64,000 nt of DNA from Anomaloglossus baeobatrachus (Eukaryota; Chordata; Amphibia; Anura; Aromobatidae). This document shows positions 53,920-64,000 of this stretch, piece by piece. The stretch spans positions 182,504,796 through 182,568,795 of the forward strand of contig NC_134360.1 of NCBI RefSeq assembly GCF_048569485.1, read 5' to 3'. Under the pieces are notes generated by a model that was given only the letters and a program-made list of their open reading frames with translations, was not told where the DNA came from and made no database searches. Each line of letters starts with the position of its first letter. Within the stretch, counting starts at the first letter, position 1. The position numbers were made by a program, and so were the translations under genes.

Positions 53920-55935
53920 CAGCTGTCCCGCTCACTGCACTCTGTTATCTCTGTGTCTCCCTGTTCTCTTGCTCCCATGGCCCAGGGTTTCTGTACACTG
54001 CACTCTGTTATCTCTGTGTCTCCCTGTTCTCTTGCTCCAATGGCTCAGGGTGTCTGTACTCTGCGCTCTGTTATCTCTGTGTCTCCCTGATCTCTTGCTC
54101 CCATGGCTCAAGGTGTCTGTACTCTGCACTCTGTTATCTCTGTGTCTCCCTGTTCTCTTGCTCCCATGGCCCAGGGTTTCTGTACACTGCACTCTGTTAT
54201 CTCTGTGTCTCCCTGTTCTCTTGCTCCCATGGCTCAAGGTGTCTGTACTCTGCACTCTGTTATCTCTGTGTCTCTCAGTTCTCTTGCTCCCATGGCTCAG
54301 GGTGTCTGTACACTGCACTCTGTTATCTCTGTGTCTCCCTGTTCTCTTGCTCTCATTGCTCAGGGTATCTGTACGCTGCACTCTGTTATCTCTGTGTCTC
54401 CCTGTTCTCTTGCTCCCATGGCTCAGGGTGTCTGTACCCTGCACTGTTATCTCTGTGTCTCCCTGTTCTCTTGCTCCCATGGCTCAGGGTGTCTGTACTC
54501 TGCACTCTGTTATCTCTATGTCTCCCTGTTCTCTTGCTCCCATGGCCCAGGGTGTCTGTACTCTGCACTCTGTTATCTCTATGTCTCCCTGTTCTCTTGC
54601 TCTCATGGCTCAGGGTGTCTGTACTCTGCACTCTGTTATCTCTGTGTCTCTCAGTTCTCCTGCTCCCATGGCTCAGGGTGTCTGTACTCTGCTATCCCTG
54701 TGTCTCTCAGTTCTCTTGCTCCCAAGGCTCAGGGTGTCTGTACTCTGCACTCTGTTATCTCTGTGTCTCTCACTTCTCCTGCTCCCATGGCTCAGGGTCT
54801 CTGTACTCTGCACTCTGTGTCTCTCACTTCTCCTGCTCCCATGGCTCAGGGTCTCTGCACTCTGTTATCTCTGTGTCTCTCACTTCTCCTGCTCCCATGG
54901 CTCAGAATCTCTGTACTCTGCACTCTGTTATCTCTGTGTCTCTCACTTCTCCTGCTCCCATGGCTCAGAATCTCTGTACTCTGCACTCTGTTATCTCTGT
55001 GTCTCTCACTTCTCCTGCTCCCATGGCTCAGGGTCTCTGTACTCTGTTATCTCTGTGTCTCTCACTTCTCCTGCTCCCATGGCTCAGGGTCTCTGTACAC
55101 TGCGCTCTCTTATCTCTGTGTCTCTCAGTTCTCTTGCTCCCATGGCTCAGGGTCTCTGTACTCTGCACTCTGTGTCTCTCACTTCTCCTGCTCCCATGGC
55201 TCAGGGTCTCTGTACTCTGTTATCTCTGTGTCTCTCACTTCTCCTGCTCCCATGGCTCAGGGTCTCTGCACTCTGTTATCTCTGTGTCTCTCACTTCTCC
55301 TGCTCCCATGGCTCAGGGTCTCTGTACTCTGTTTTCTCTGTGTCTCTCACTTCTCCTGCTCCCATGGCTCAGGGTCTCTGTACTCTGTTATCTCTGTGTC
55401 TCTCACTTCTCCTGCTCCCATGGCTCAGGGTCTCTGTACACTGCGCTCTCTTATCTCTGTGTCTCTCAGTTCTCTTGCTCCCATGGCTCAGGGTCTCTGT
55501 ACTCTGCACTCTGTGTCTCTCACTTCTCCTGCTCCCATGGCTCAGGGTCTCTGTACTCTGTTATCTCTGTGTCTCTCACTTCTCCTGCTCCCATGGCTCA
55601 GGGTCTCTGTACTCTGTTATCTCTGTGTCTCTCACTTCTCCTGCTCCCATGGCTCAGGGTCTCTGCACTCTGTTATCTCTGTGTCTCTCACTTCTCCTGC
55701 TCCCATGGCTCAGGGTCTCTGTACTCTGTTTTCTCTGTGTCTCTCACTTCTCCTGCTCCCATGGCTCAGGGTCTCTGTACTCTGTTATCTCTGTGTCTCT
55801 CACTTCTGCTCCCATGGCTCAGGGTCTCTGTACACTGCGCTCTCTTATCTCTGTGTCTCTCAGTTCTCTTGCTCTCATGGCTCAGGGTGTCTGTACTCTG
55901 CACTCTGTTATCTCTGTGTCTCTCAGTTCTCTATC
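53920..55935. repeat. 63-bp minisatellite producing long spurious frames
   Basis: The unit is CTCTGTTATCTCTGTGTCTC, then a CCTGTTCTCTTGCTC stretch, then CATGGCTCAGGG and TGTCTGTACTCTGCA. The GTTATCT anchor recurs at 53944, 54007 and 54070 (63 bp). The later part mixes 63-bp units with shorter ones (about 51-57 bp). Because unit lengths are multiples of three and lack stops, three plus-strand frames stay open for 639-715 codons. All three restate a Leu/Cys/Ser-rich unit. I call no gene. Confidence 0.93.
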
Positions 55936-56561
55936 ATGATGAGGCTGCTGGCAACTTCCAGAGACCACTGTGTAATTATACTGGCTATTTTACGTTGTCT
56001 TTGTGTTAATAAAGTTGAATGAAAAAAAATATTGAACCAACTTTATTGTCAACCAAATAAGAGACACGGAACATTCCGGGAACAGCTGAGGTGACAGGAA
56101 GGTGAGAGGGTGTTTATTATGGTGATGAGGGCGCTGTGCGCTGTGAGCGCTGCTGGCGGGGTTAACCCCTGCACTGCCGCACTGTTATCTCTCCCGCAGT
56201 GTACGTGCTGGGCTGGCTCCGCACACTGTACTGGCCGCCCTCCTGCTGTATAATAACGCTGCAGTCAGATGTTTGCTGTATTTATTAGTAGTGTTTGTAC
56301 ATAGAGGAATCGGGTAACAGGCTGAGGTGACACAGAACGTACATAGACATCCTGGGGCCCCATAGGAAAAGGCTGGAGAGGGCTTATCCCCAATAAGAAA
56401 TAAGTGGTGATGTCAGGGCGCATAGTCACCGAGGGGCAGTCACTGCAGAGCACAGGGTGAGGGACAAGTATCACAGCACGTACACAGACACCGAGCCTTA
56501 ACGAAGCCCCTTATCTCACACACTACAATACCTGTTTCTTGGTTACCAAACATTAGGATGC
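55936..56561. other. Unassigned sequence before element B
   Basis: GTTAACCCCTGCACTGCCG and a CTCTCCCGCAG splice-acceptor-like site at about 56198 are the only items of note. See the rejected list. Confidence 0.4.
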
Positions 56562-56566
56562 CCCCC

Positions 56567-57334
56567 TGTAGTGGGTGGGCCTACCCCCTACTAGTCTAGC
56601 ATAGATAACCCGGCACTGTTGTTATTAAAAATGTTTTACTATTGTTCTATGATGTGTTAGGGCACCCCCTAGTGGCCGGGTGGGACGGCTGTTGCCACCG
56701 GGGAGGAGGAGTCGGCCGGATATCTAGGCAAGGTCTGGGTGTGTGTGTGAGAGAGGATCCGGGTCAGCGGAGTGGGAACATCTGCAGCGGCAAGTGCGAT
56801 TGTGTGAGCGGAACATCAGGGGACACCGGAGATAAGGAGGTGGACGCAACCTCAAAGCCTATTCTGCCGGTGTGGGTCCGGTGTATGCTTGGCTGAAGAG
56901 TGGGAGTCCAGTGGCGCAACCTCAAAGCCTATTCTGCCGGTGTGGGTCCGGTGTATGCTTGGCTGAAGAGTGGGAGTCCAGTGGCGCAACCTCAAAGCCT
57001 ATTCTGCCGGTGTGGGTCCGGTGTATGCTTGGCTGAAGAGTGGGAGGAGTACTTTGGGCATATCCCTATCAGAGGGTGCGTTTGGGCAGGTTGTCCCCAG
57101 ATCCACTAATATTGCCGACATCCGCTGACCGGAGTGTTTTTTTCTTTTATCTTTGTGAATAAATGTCGTTTTTATTACATCTGGACTGTTGCCTGCAGCC
57201 TTTTTGTGCATCGGCCGATGAAGATACCGACATACACTCTCTCAACATTAAGGAAGTGATGAAGTCAGGGATGTGCCTTGAATATGGCGCTGCCACGACT
57301 ACACAGCCAGAGGCCTCCCTGGCTGGTCACTTCA
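56567..57334 (+). repeat. 5' LTR of element B
   Basis: 768 bp, TG...CA. It contains three near-identical 66-bp tandem units (GCAACCTCAAAGCC ... GGCTGAAGAGTGGGAG) at about 56845-57050 and an AATAAATG signal near 57158. Confidence 0.95.
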
Positions 57335-58932
57335 TGTGGCGTAGTCGGCAGGATCCAAGTCCCTTGCCGGAGAACCAGGAGTCTGAAGACCAAGTAGTGC
57401 CTGAAGCACGGAATTCGGACTATGAAAGAAGATTTCCAGTCCCATGGTGGGAGGAAGAAGTGCCCAAGGCGTTGGACCAGGCACAAGATGGCGGCAAGAT
57501 GGCCGTCGTCTGTGAAGATAACGAAAGCGCGCGAAAAGTTGGCGCCGAAAGAAGAGCCTGGGGCTGGCTGGTGCCGAAGAAGAAGCACAGAGTACTCCGC
57601 TCAAAGAGGGGAGGCGTCAGCCCCAGGGCAGTGAAGAAGAGGAAAAAGTACCTCAGCGGAGGAGTCAAGATGATGCGTGAGGCTGGAGGTGGAGTCCGTT
57701 TAAAAGCGGGAAATGAAGACCCGCCTCCACTTCCTCCAGTCTCAGCGTCGACACCACCGCTATTACCAGCGATTTTGTTGAGAACCGAGATGGAGAACTT
57801 TGGGCAACCTGCGGAGTTGGCGACGACTATGGCCCTCATCAGCCTTGGCCGAGGCCGACCCCGGTTCGCCCCTGCTAGCGAGGCCGCGATAGCGGATCTT
57901 CCCATTGGGCCGGGAGGCTCTACAAGACCGGACAAGGTCTCTTGGAAGACCTCATGGGACGCTCAAACCGGGAGCACCATTACAGAGGTGAAGGCGACCT
58001 ATGCTACCCCGCCCATGCCAAGCCGTCCGGGGGTTGCTGCTTTCCCATGGGACACCCCGCAGCTTAACGCCGCCGCCACACCATTTGTCCCGGCGCCAGA
58101 GTCGGCTGAGGATTTAGCCGGGCGTCTAGAGGAGGACCACTTGGGTTTCTTCTGGGACCCAGTCATCGCCCCGCCGGAGAAGTCGCACCCCAGGGTTCCG
58201 CCCTCGAAGCCTGACCCCGTCCAGGAACGGCTCCTGGCTGAGACCATTGTCCGGGAAATGCTGTCCGGTTCCGGTGGCGAGAAGTTAGCCCAGCAGTTTG
58301 TGACCGGGGTGGTAGTCAAGTTCAATCAGCAAGAGGGATACGGCTTCATCCGAGAAGTAGAGACCGGGGATGATTATTTTTATAACCGGGTTCATCTCGA
58401 TGTCGAAGGACTCCCTAAGCGATTGCACACCCTTTGGCCGGGCGAAAAAGTCACCTTTCTGCCGGATGCCGGTAGCCGCGGCCTGTTTGCCGTCTGTGTC
58501 TCCCGCATGCCGACCTCCCGGGAAGCGGAGCAGTGGCAGGAGGAGATTGAGTGGGAGGAGCAGCAAGAGCGGCGCCGGAGCCACGCTAGGCCGAGTCTGT
58601 CTGAGCCCTCTCACCCCAGGCGCATCAAGGCTGTCATCCCAGAGGCAGCGGCTGAACCGACCCCCGATCCGGAGAGGGTTCCAGCCGTGGTAGCGGTGAC
58701 GCAAAATGTCAACAACAAACCGGTTTTCATGCTGGACGCGTCGCCCGCCGCGCCACCACCGTCCCGGGCAGAAACGCCATCACCGCCAAGAGGAGCTACA
58801 GCAGCTGTGCCAGAGGAACCGTGCTACGCTCCGGTGTCTTTCAGGCGAATTCGCCGCCAGCCGGGACAAACTCTGGGGGCCTACATCCAGGCTCAAGCGG
58901 AAGAATGGAAGAGAGCCTGGCCCCCGGAGTAA
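57163..58932 (+). CDS. 589-codon protein with a cold-shock domain (element B)
   Basis: One uninterrupted frame. The ATG at 57163 lies inside the LTR, so the real start is more likely downstream (for example 57499, MAVVCEDN, or 57790, MENFGQP). The first half is basic, then Pro/Ala-rich (KKKHRVLRSKRG; PPPLPPVSASTPPLLP). A cold-shock domain lies at about residues 380-450: VTGVVVKFNQQEGYGFI (RNP1), DYFYNRVHLDV (RNP2 position), LWPGEKVTFLPD and RGLFAVCVSRM. A Glu/Arg-rich segment (EQWQEEIEWEEQQERRRS) and a Pro-rich tail follow. I infer a Gag-like nucleic-acid-binding protein. No zinc knuckle or enzyme motif. It shares the domain, but little else, with element A. Confidence 0.8.
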   Translation: MSFLLHLDCCLQPFCASADEDTDIHSLNIKEVMKSGMCLEYGAATTTQPEASLAGHFMWRSRQDPSPLPENQESEDQVVPEARNSDYERRFPVPWWEEEVPKALDQAQDGGKMAVVCEDNESARKVGAERRAWGWLVPKKKHRVLRSKRGGVSPRAVKKRKKYLSGGVKMMREAGGGVRLKAGNEDPPPLPPVSASTPPLLPAILLRTEMENFGQPAELATTMALISLGRGRPRFAPASEAAIADLPIGPGGSTRPDKVSWKTSWDAQTGSTITEVKATYATPPMPSRPGVAAFPWDTPQLNAAATPFVPAPESAEDLAGRLEEDHLGFFWDPVIAPPEKSHPRVPPSKPDPVQERLLAETIVREMLSGSGGEKLAQQFVTGVVVKFNQQEGYGFIREVETGDDYFYNRVHLDVEGLPKRLHTLWPGEKVTFLPDAGSRGLFAVCVSRMPTSREAEQWQEEIEWEEQQERRRSHARPSLSEPSHPRRIKAVIPEAAAEPTPDPERVPAVVAVTQNVNNKPVFMLDASPAAPPPSRAETPSPPRGATAAVPEEPCYAPVSFRRIRRQPGQTLGAYIQAQAEEWKRAWPPE

Positions 58933-59041
58933 GTTGTTGCCTCCAGCATCTGCCGAGACCGGTGTTGTTCAAGACCGGCGAAAAGTTCTTGTGTTGTTGC
59001 AAAGTTTGACGGGCCTGTTGCCCTCCAGCGAAGACCGGGAG

Positions 59042-59215
59042 CGCTACTGAAGCCTCCGGGCACTCATCTAAGACCGGGAGCGCTGTTGAGCCTCCGGGCG
59101 CCCATCTAAGACCGGGAGCGCTGTTGAGCCTCCGGGCGCTATCCAGAGACCGGGAGCGCTGTTGCGCCATCAAGCGCCCCTCAAGACCGGGAGCGCCGCT
59201 GAACTGGTGCCGCTG
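59042..59215. repeat. About 40-bp tandem repeat downstream of the element B gene
   Basis: AAGACCGGGAGCGCTGTTGAGCCTCCGGGCGCCCATCT-type units, about four copies, between the stop codon and the polypurine tract. Confidence 0.85.
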
Positions 59216-59290
59216 TTGAGGACTGAACCGAAAGGTTTTTATGTGTTTATGTTTTTATGTGTTTAAGAGCCTTGCCGGGAGGCTCGGATT

Positions 59291-59305
59291 TTAAGAGGGG
59301 AGGCA
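59291..59305 (+). other. Polypurine tract of element B
   Basis: TTAAGAGGGGAGGCA directly abuts the 3' LTR, as expected for the plus-strand primer. Confidence 0.85.
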
Positions 59306-60073
59306 TGTAGTGGGTGGGCCTACCCCCTACTAGTCTAGCATAGATAACCCGGCACTGTTGTTATTAAAAATGTTTTACTATTGTTCTATGATGTGTTAGG
59401 GCACCCCCTAGTGGCCGGGTGGGACGGCTGTTGCCACCGGGGAGGAGGAGTCGGCCGGATATCTAGGCAAGGTCTGGGTGTGTGTGTGAGAGAGGATCCG
59501 GGTCAGCGGAGTGGGAACATCTGCAGCGGCAAGTGCGATTGTGTGAGCGGAACATCAGGGGACACCGGAGATAAGGAGGTGGACGCAACCTCAAAGCCTA
59601 TTCTGCCGGTGTGGGTCCGGTGTATGCTTGGCTGAAGAGTGGGAGCCAAGTGGCGCAACCTCAAAGCCTATTCTGCCGGTGTGGGTCCGGTGTATGCTTG
59701 GCTGAAGAGTGGGAGTCCAGTGGCGCAACCTCAAAGCCTATTCTGCCGGTGTGGGTCCGGTGTATGCTTGGCTGAAGAGTGGGAGGAGTACTTTGGGCAT
59801 ATCCCCATCAGAGGGTGCGTTTGGGCAGGTTGTCCCTAGCTCCACTAATATTGCCGACATCCGCTGACCGGAGTGTTTTTTTCTTTTATCTTTGTGAATA
59901 AATGTCGTTTTTATTGCATCTGGACTGTTGCCTGCAGCCTTTTTGTGCATCGGCCGATGAAGATACCGACATACACTCTCTCAACATTAAGGAAGTGATG
60001 AAGTCAGGGATGTGCCTTGAATATGGCGCTGCCACGACTACACAGCCAGAGGCCTCCCTGGCTGGTCACTTCA
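59306..60073 (+). repeat. 3' LTR of element B
   Basis: 768 bp with the same three internal 66-bp units as the 5' LTR, nearly identical to it. Confidence 0.95.
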
Positions 60074-60289
60074 CCCCCAAAAAAGCTACCATACAATATG
60101 TTACCCCAACAGACATCACCCACACAGCTTGTAGCTTGTCGTGTAGCTTGTTGTGTAGCTTGTCTCCCCTACACCCCCTCCTATACACACACAGTATGTC
60201 AACCCCAAGGTATGCTGCCCCTACACAGAATAATGTTCCAAAGCCCCCCAAACCATATGATACTTCTACACACTGTATAATGCCCCCTC

Positions 60290-61470
60290 AGCCTGTCCCC
60301 CCCCCACACACACACACAGTATAATGCCCCCTCAGCTTGCCCCTGTGCACACAGTATAATGCCCCCTCAGCCTGTTCCCACGCACACAGTATAATGCCCC
60401 CTCAGCCTGCCCCCGCACACAGTATAATGCCCCCTCAGCCTGTCCCCCCACACAGTATAATGCCCCCTCAGCCTGTCCCCGCGTACACAATATAATGCCC
60501 TCTCAGCCTGTCCCCCCACACACGCACACAGTATAATGCCCCCTCAGCTTGCCCCTGTGCACACAGTATAATGCCCCCTCAGCCTGTTCCCACGCACACA
60601 GTATAATGCCCCCTCAGCCTGCCCCCGCACACAGTATAATGCCCCCTCAGCCTGTCCCCCCACACAGTATAATGCCCCCTCAGCCTGTCCCCGCGTACAC
60701 AATATAATGCCCCCTCAGCCTGTCCCCCCACACACACACACAGTATAATGCCCCCTCAGCTTGCCCCTGTGCACACAGTATAATGCCCTCTCAGCCTGTC
60801 CCCCCATACACGCACACAGTATAATGCCCCCTCAGCTTGCCCCTGTGCACACAGTATAATGCCCCCTCAGCCTGTTCCCACGCACACAGTATAATGCCCC
60901 CTCAGCCTGCCCCCGCACACAGTATAATGCCCCCTCAGCCTGTCCCCGCACACAGTATAATGCCCCCTCAGCCTGTCCCCGCGTACACAATATAATGCCC
61001 CCTCAGCCTGCCCCCATGCACACAGTATAATGCCCCCTCAGCCTGCCGCCTTGCACACAGTATAATGCCCCCTCAGCCTGCCGCCGTGCACACAGTATAA
61101 TGCCCTCTCAGCCTGCCCCCGCACACAGTATAATGCCCCCTCAGCCTGTTCCCACGCACACAATATAATGCCCCATCAGCCTGCCCACGTGCACACAGTA
61201 TAATTCCCCCTCAGCCTGCCCCCGCACACACAGTATAATGCCCCCTCAGCCTGCCCCCGCACACAGTATAATGCCCCCTCAGCCTGCCCCCGCACACAGT
61301 ATAATGCCCCCTCAGCCTGCCCAATGCACACAGTATAATGCCCCCTCAGCCTACCCCCGCACACACAGTATACTGCCCCCTTAACCTGCCCCCCCACACA
61401 GTATAATGCCCCCTCAGCCTGTCCCATGCACACAATATAATGGCCCCTCAGGTTGTCCCCACGCACACAG
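60290..61470. repeat. About 30-bp minisatellite with 212-bp higher-order period
   Basis: The unit is ACACAGTATAATGCCCCCTC then AGCCTGCCCC. CAGCTTGCCCCTGTG variants occur at 60333, 60545 and 60757 (212 bp apart) and again at 60833. About 35 units. Related in style to the array at 42475-48280. Confidence 0.92.
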
Positions 61471-61702
61471 TATACAGTGCCTTGCGAAAGTATTCGGCCC
61501 CCTTGGATTTTTCAACCTTTTCCCACATTTCAGGCTTCAAACATAAAGATTGAATCAACAACAAGTGGGACACAATTGTGAAGTTGAACGAAATTTATTG
61601 CTTATTTTAAACTTTTAAAAAAATAAATAACTAAAAATTGGGGTGTGCAATATTATTCGGCCCCTTTACGTTAATACTTTGTAGCGCCACCTTTTTCTGC
61701 AA

Positions 61703-62689
61703 TTACAGCTGCAGTCGCTTGGGGTATGTGTCTATCGGTTTTTCACATCGAGAGACTGAAATTCTTGCCCATTCTTCCTTTGCAAACAGCTGGAGCTGAG
61801 TGAGGTTGGATGGAGAGCGTTTGTGAACAGCAGTTTTCAACTCCTTCCACAGATTCTCGATTGGATTCAGGTCTGGACTTTGACTTGGCCATTCTAACAC
61901 CTGGATAAGTTTATTTGTGAATCATTCCATTGTAGATTTTACTTTATGTTTGGGATCATTGTCTTGTTGGAAGACAAATCTCCATCCCAGTCTTACGTCT
62001 TTTGCAGACTCCAACAGGTTTTCTTCAAGAATGGTCCTGTATTTGGCTCCATCCATCTTCCCATCAATTTTAACCATCTTCCCTGTCCCTGCTGAAGAAA
62101 AGCAGGCCCAAACCATGATGCTGCCACCACCATGTTTGACAGTGGGGATGGTGTGTTCAGGGTGATGAGCTGTGTTGTTTTTATGCCAAACATATCGTTT
62201 GGCATTGTGCCCAAAAAGTTCGATTTTGGTTTCATCTGACCAGAGCACCTTCTTCCACATGTTTGATGTGTCTCCCAGGTGGCTTGTGGCAAACTTTAAA
62301 CAACACTTTTTATGGATATCTTTGAGAAATGGCTTTCTTTTTGCCACTCTTCCATAAAGGCCAGATTTGTGCAGTGTATGACTGATTGTTGTCCTATGGA
62401 CAGACTCTCCCACCTCAGCTGTAGATCTCTGCAGTTCATCCACAGTGATCATGGGCCTCTTGGCTGCATCTCTGATTAGTCTTCTACTTTTTTGAGATGA
62501 TATTGTTTAGTAACGGCCGGGTCTTGGTAGATTTGCAGTGGTATGATACTCCTTCCATTTCGATATGATCGCTTGCACAGTGCTCCTTGGGATGTTTAAA
62601 GTTTTGGAAATCTTTTTGTAACCAAATCCGGCTTTAAACTTCTCCACAACAGTATCACGGACCTGCCTGTTGTGTTTTTTGGTCGTCAT
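61703..62689 (-). pseudogene. Tc1-like DD34E transposase, broken
   Basis: 62507-62689 encodes the N-terminal MTTKKHNRQVRDTVVEKF and IPRSTVQAIISKWKEY. 61922-62452 reads ITVDELQRSTAEVGES, MWKKVLWSDETKIELFG (first D), VKHGGGSIMVWACFSS and WRFVFQQDNDPKHKVK (second D). 61703-61900 reads SPDLNPIENLWKELKTAV (E) and ends TYPKRLQL. A frame break near 62452-62507 and a stop or shift near 61900-61922 (around the family's WF.NK site) interrupt the gene. The catalytic core is in better shape than in the 39724 copy. Confidence 0.88.
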
Positions 62690-62761
62690 GATGTTATCTG
62701 TGCTTTAAACAGCTCACTGAGACTATCACAGAGCAGGTGCATTTATACAGAGACTTGATTA

Positions 62762-63243
62762 GGCTAAGTTCACGTTTCTGTTGTTTTAAATCCGTCAGGT
62801 CTGTCAGCAACGGATCCGTCGTTTTTTAGATGTTAACTGACGCAACGGATGTGTTTTTCACAGGATTCCTTTCACAGGAATCCTGTGAAAAAACTGATCC
62901 ATTGCGTCCGTTGCATCCGCTGTGCGTCTGTTTTTTGACGGATCAGTCATGATCCGTTTGTGTTTGGGGCAGCCCAGTGGGTGTGCCAAACCTGCTGGGC
63001 ATGCTCCGTAGAGCATGACGGAATCCAGCGCTGGATTCCGTCGTAAGACGGATTACGACGGAATCCAGCACCATAGACATACATTACAAGCGTGACGGAC
63101 TGCGGCGGATTCCTGCACGGTGCGTCAAAGTTGATGGCCAGAAAAACGTTACATTCTGCGTTGCTCCCCGCCCAGTGGTCAGTCAAAAAACGACGGACCG
63201 TGACGCAGCGGACGCAACGCAGGGTCATCAGTCGCAAACACAA
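62762..63243. mobile_element. Harbinger-type MITE, left part (duplicate)
   Basis: Starts GGCTAAGTTCACGTTTCTG after TTA. It ends abruptly after CAGTCGCAAACA, where Tc1 sequence resumes. Confidence 0.85.
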
Positions 63244-63347
63244 CGGACCTGCCTGTTGTGTTCCTTGGTCGTCATGATGTTATCTGTGCTTTAAACAGCT
63301 CACTGAGATTATCACAGAGCAGGTGCATTTATACAGAGACTTGATTA
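63244..63347. repeat. Duplicated Tc1 segment between MITE copies
   Basis: CCTGCCTGTTGTGTTCCTTGG through GAGACTTGATTA repeats 62662-62761. The offset is 586 bp, so the Tc1 segment and most of the MITE were duplicated together. Confidence 0.88.
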
Positions 63348-63936
63348 GGCTAAGTTCACGTTTCCGTTGTTTTAAATCCGTCAGGTCTGTCAGCAACGGA
63401 TCCGTCGTTTTTTAGATGTTAACTGACGCAACGGATGTGTTTTTCACAGGATTCCTTTCACAGGAATCCTGTGAAAAAACTGATCCATTGCGTCCGTTGC
63501 ATCCGCTGTGCGTCTGTTTTTTGACGGATCAGTCATGATCCGTTTGTGTTTGGGGCAGCCCAGTGGGTGTGCCAAACCTGCTGGGCATGCTCAGTAGAGC
63601 ATGACGGAATCCAGCGCTGGATTCCGTCGTAAGACGGATTACGACGAAATCCAGCACCATAGACATACATTACAAGCGTGACGGACTGCGGCGGATTCCT
63701 GCATGGTGCGTCAAAGTTGATGGCCAGAAAAACGTTACATTCTGCATTGCTCCCCGCCCAGTGGTCAGTCAAAAAACGACGGACCGTGACGCAGCGGACG
63801 CAACGCAGGGTCATCAGTCGCAATCCGCCACTAATGCAAGTCTATGGGACACAACGGAATCCGCTAAACAGATTCCGTTGTTTACCATAGCAGCGGATTA
63901 AGACTGATACATTTTAGCTGAAATATGAACTTAGCC
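63348..63936. mobile_element. Harbinger-type MITE, complete copy
   Basis: GGCTAAGTTCACGTTTCCG at the left and AAATATGAACTTAGCC at the right, flanked by TTA (63345-63347 and 63937-63939). The uninterrupted sister Tc1 reads GACTTGATTACACAC at this site (near 40771), which confirms a 3-bp TTA duplication. Internal palindromes include TCACAGGATTCCTTTCACAG-type blocks. Non-coding. Confidence 0.88.
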
Positions 63937-64000
63937 TTACACACAGGTGGATTATATTTATCATCATCAGTCATTTAGGACAACATTGGATCATTCAGAG

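Larger units (their letters stand above)
56567..60073 (+). mobile_element. Short LTR retrotransposon with cold-shock-domain gene (element B)
   Basis: The 5' LTR is 56567-57334 and the 3' LTR is 59306-60073, each 768 bp, starting TGTAGTGGGTGGGCC and ending GGTCACTTCA. CCCCC flanks both sides (56562-56566, 60074-60078). A primer-site-like TGGCGTAGTCGGCAGGAT starts two bases after the 5' LTR, and AAGAGGGGAGGCA precedes the 3' LTR. I count about six differences between LTRs (under 1%), so the insertion is recent. The interior is about 2 kb, one open coding region, with no protease, reverse transcriptase or integrase. It looks whole as a non-autonomous element. Confidence 0.92.
61475..64000 (-). 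mobile_element. Tc1-like element (CAGTGCCTTGCGAAAG family), second copy
   Basis: The left end CAGTGCCTTGCGAAAGTATT follows TA in the minisatellite. The element runs past the right edge of the window (TCATTTAGGACAACATTGG matches the sister at 40810). A Harbinger MITE insertion and a tandem duplication lie at 62762-63936. Confidence 0.88.

Noticed and set aside
53862-56022. Three overlapping plus-strand frames of 639-715 codons resembling Leu/Cys-rich membrane proteins.
   Set aside because: They lie on a 63-bp tandem repeat whose unit is a multiple of three without stops, so all three frames stay open. Translation is the same short phrase repeated.
56190-56300. Possible host exon after a CTCTCCCGCAG acceptor (reading YVLGWLRTLYWPPSCC).
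   Set aside because: No second exon, donor site or recognised domain. The frame ends soon. It could be chance.

Overview
The window looks like a gene-poor, repeat-saturated stretch of a large vertebrate genome, most likely an anuran amphibian. I infer this from TTAA-flanked elements ending in TTAAAGGG (the T2-type MITEs known from Xenopus), several Tc1-like families with DD34E transposases, GGC-ended Harbinger-type MITEs with TTA duplications, a Helitron with a CTAG 3' end, Ty3/gypsy-type LTR elements and several minisatellites. I found no host protein-coding gene, rRNA, tRNA or CRISPR array. Almost every long reading frame is transposon-derived or an artefact of tandem repeats whose unit length is a multiple of three.

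Layout. 1-800 is a 37-bp tandem repeat. 1470-3035 is a 40-47 bp satellite with a 564-bp higher-order period. The same satellite returns in inverted orientation at 5609-6190 and in direct orientation at 6334-7257 and 8397-8740, around a hairpin core, and is split by a solo LTR (7258-8396). 9426-12015 holds one Tc1 inside another; the inner one keeps an uninterrupted 345-aa transposase. A Helitron (12030-13097) sits in an AT microsatellite. 13325-17600 is a TTAA/CCCC transposon inserted into an older copy of its own family. 18612-21589 is a mariner/Tc1 fossil split by a minisatellite-bearing hAT element. 21821-22869 is a solo LTR. 25590-25912 is an inverted repeat. 25980-30030 is a broken gypsy element with two MITEs nested in it. 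30901-32154 is another solo LTR. 33672-35200 is a Tc1 split by a T2 MITE. 36982-37790 and 42613-43420 are two fold-back insertions with 16- and 13-bp target duplications. 39473-41097 and 61475-64000 are two copies of one Tc1 family. 43577-47940 and 56567-60073 are two LTR elements. 50011-52353 is a LINE with a restriction-like endonuclease. 53920-55935 is a 63-bp minisatellite with long spurious frames, and 60290-61470 is a 30-bp minisatellite.

The most unusual content is the pair of short LTR elements. Both have paired LTRs, target duplications, a primer-site-like stretch and a polypurine tract, but no visible protease, reverse transcriptase or integrase. In each, the only recognisable protein domain is a cold-shock domain (GYGFI core). 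They look non-autonomous and would need enzymes from another element. Their LTR sequences and target-duplication lengths (4 and 5 bp) differ, so the pattern appears in two families. The second strong theme is nesting: in several places a sister copy elsewhere in the window serves as the empty site and fixes the insertion boundary and target duplication.
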